A DNA stretch of 64,000 bases, taken from positions 223,558-287,557 of the forward strand of contig JAQTWT010000003.1 in NCBI GenBank assembly GCA_028689145.1, written 5' to 3'. Below the pieces are notes generated by a model that made no database searches, was not told where the DNA came from, and saw nothing but the letters and a program-made list of their open reading frames with translations. The first letter of the stretch is position 1. Each line of letters starts with the position of its first letter. The DNA is from Gallionella sp. Its GTDB lineage: Bacteria > Pseudomonadota > Gammaproteobacteria > Burkholderiales > Gallionellaceae. Below are positions 62,889 through 64,000 of the stretch, in pieces. Position numbers and translations under genes: made by a program.

Positions 62889-63884
62889 TCAGTCACTCCA
62901 GGTGATTTTGGCGAAAATGCTGCGTGGAATCTGGCTGGTTTGGTTGTCGAAGAGGCCATTGCTAACTTCCCTGTGCTGCCCGAACAGGTTTTGCGTAACC
63001 ACGGATAGCTCCAATCCTTTATGCGGCGTATAGATCATATTGGCATCCACAGCGGTATAAGCGGGTACGCTGGCGGTAGCAGTGGGCAGGTTCCCAATAT
63101 GGCGCACGGCGAGGTTAAGTTTGGTTTGCTCGTTTAAATCCATCAGGCAGCGCAACGATTCCTGGCTGCGGGGCAGTCTGGCGGAATCGGTGTTGATTCC
63201 ATCAAACGGCGGCGCATTCATTCTGATGTAGGTGTATGCGCCTTCCAAGCGCATCCAGTCGAGTGCGCGCCAGTCTGCCGATATTTCCAACCCGCGGGTT
63301 TGCGTGGTGGCGGTAGAGTTGGTAAAAGTCATCGGTACGACCAGATGCATAACCGGAGTTAGAACAAATGCGGGTGTGGCTACGCCGTTAACGAAGACCG
63401 CTTGGGAGAGATTGTGGTAATTGTTGACAAATGCCGCTATATCCGTAGAAAGATTCGGGCTCCATTGGGTGCGGTAACCTGCTTCGAGGGAGGTTACCTT
63501 TTCCGCTGCCAAATTGCGGTTTCCGGAAATTACTGCTTGTACTGGCAAAAAACCTGTTGCCGCACTGGGCGGGGTAACGCTCAGGGCAATGGCTGAAGAT
63601 ACGGTTTCATTCAAGTACGGGGTGCGCGATGCCTTGGAAGCGGCCAGCCACACCGAGTTTATGTTATCCGGTGTCCACAGCAAACGGGCATTGGGCTGAA
63701 ACTGCATGCCGCCGAAATAACTTTTTTCTTCCTTGGCTCCCAAGGTCAGGCGCAAGCGGTCTGCCACCAGCGCGATGTCGTCCTGAATGAAGACGCTGAT
63801 ATTCTGGTAACCGATGCTTGACGGGGAATAGGCCATGTTGTCGGTATTGGTTGCCGCATTATGGATGTGGCGGTAATTCACTGA
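62889..63884 (-). pseudogene. TonB-dependent receptor, 5' part cut off by an IS element
   Basis: C-terminal about 330 residues of an outer-membrane receptor beta barrel: FIQDDIALVADRLRLTLGAK, NSVWLAASKASRTPYLNE, SLEAGYRTQWSPNLSTDIAAF, GLEISADWRALDWMRLEGAYTYI and the final LEL-type barrel strand ending ...FAKITWSD. The plug domain and first strands are missing; the frame runs into the left end of an IS200-type element near 63885. The remainder may lie beyond the IS, outside the window. Ligand unknown. Confidence 0.8.
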
Positions 63885-64000
63885 GGTAAACCCCCGGCTA
63901 TGCCGGGGGACTCACAAAGGTTTGACCTATACCACGGTGAGAGTGAATCTGTAATCTCGACTAAGAGATGGAGATTCACGATGAAAGAATACCAGAGTTT
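63885..64000 (+). mobile_element. IS200/IS605-family element, left end (runs off the window)
   Basis: The left-end hairpin CCCCCGGC-TAT-GCCGGGGG is at 63891-63909. A second hairpin, GTGAATCT (63943-63950) with AGATTCAC (63972-63979) plus ATCTC/GAGAT, covers the transposase ribosome binding site, as in the IS200 translational block. The transposase ATG is at 63981. The element interrupts the TonB receptor gene; exact insertion point uncertain by a few bases. Confidence 0.85.
63981..64000 (+). CDS. tnpA: IS200-like transposase TnpA, first codons only
   Basis: Only MKEYQS is visible before the window ends. MKEYQSL is the usual opening of IS200-type Y1 (HUH) transposases, and the upstream hairpins agree. 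The GGAG ribosome binding site (63969-63973 region) lies within a stem. Confidence 0.75.

Overview
The window is ordinary chromosome of a Gram-negative betaproteobacterium, probably of the order Nitrosomonadales and tentatively near Gallionellaceae. The evidence is the gene order kdsD-kdsC-lptCAB-rpoN-hpf-ptsN-hprK-rapZ, the run hisC-B-H-A-F-I-E-HIT-tatABC, the riboflavin run ending in nusB-thiL-pgpA, and a generally GC-rich composition. The family-level placement is inference; no rRNA or tRNA gene is visible to confirm it.

Layout. 0.1-6 kb: rpe, a small lipoprotein, gph, trpE, an AT-rich orphan gene and a large FAD oxidoreductase. 6-9.7 kb: a flagellar block (flaG, fliS, fliT, fliK, an flhB-tail gene, ycgR) behind a consensus sigma-28 promoter. 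9.8-19.1 kb: LPS core/transport genes, rpoN, the nitrogen-PTS regulators, a NusG-II/Gx-transporter pair and ubiX. 19.2-22.2 kb: accessory DNA, with an MqsRA toxin-antitoxin pair and an AT-rich AAA+ ATPase gene bracketed by nested inverted repeats. 22.2-31 kb: nif3-like gene, a DegS-like protease, tatCBA and the his genes. 31-39.9 kb: glyA, riboflavin genes interrupted by a MntA-HepT module, nusB, thiL, pgpA and a secreted nuclease. 40-50 kb: ferritin-like protein, lpxH, cyclophilin, an L,D-transpeptidase/TPR pair, glnS, cysS and a GGDEF-EAL protein. 50-57 kb: SulP transporter, trpG-trpD, nitroreductase, thioredoxin and murJ. 57-62 kb: a FIST sensor with a hybrid kinase and two near-identical receiver genes. 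The right edge has an AttH-like gene and a TonB receptor gene broken by an IS200-type element.

The most unusual content is repeat biology. At least five distinct families of nested palindromes follow one plan, GTAG-hairpin-spacer-hairpin-CTAC, which is the plan of REPIN elements; several sit inside trp, his and thi gene runs. Another GC-rich palindromic repeat has entered coding sequence in frame (thiL, ribD, the NusG-II gene), giving inserted peptides with a shared NESLR motif. In the his operon the hisF/hisI junction has been multiplied into a ladder of ATGA-coupled micro-ORFs with an internal anti-Shine-Dalgarno copy. Orphan AT-rich genes tend to be bracketed by repeats.

All gene calls rest on reading the protein sequences and motifs; no database search was possible.
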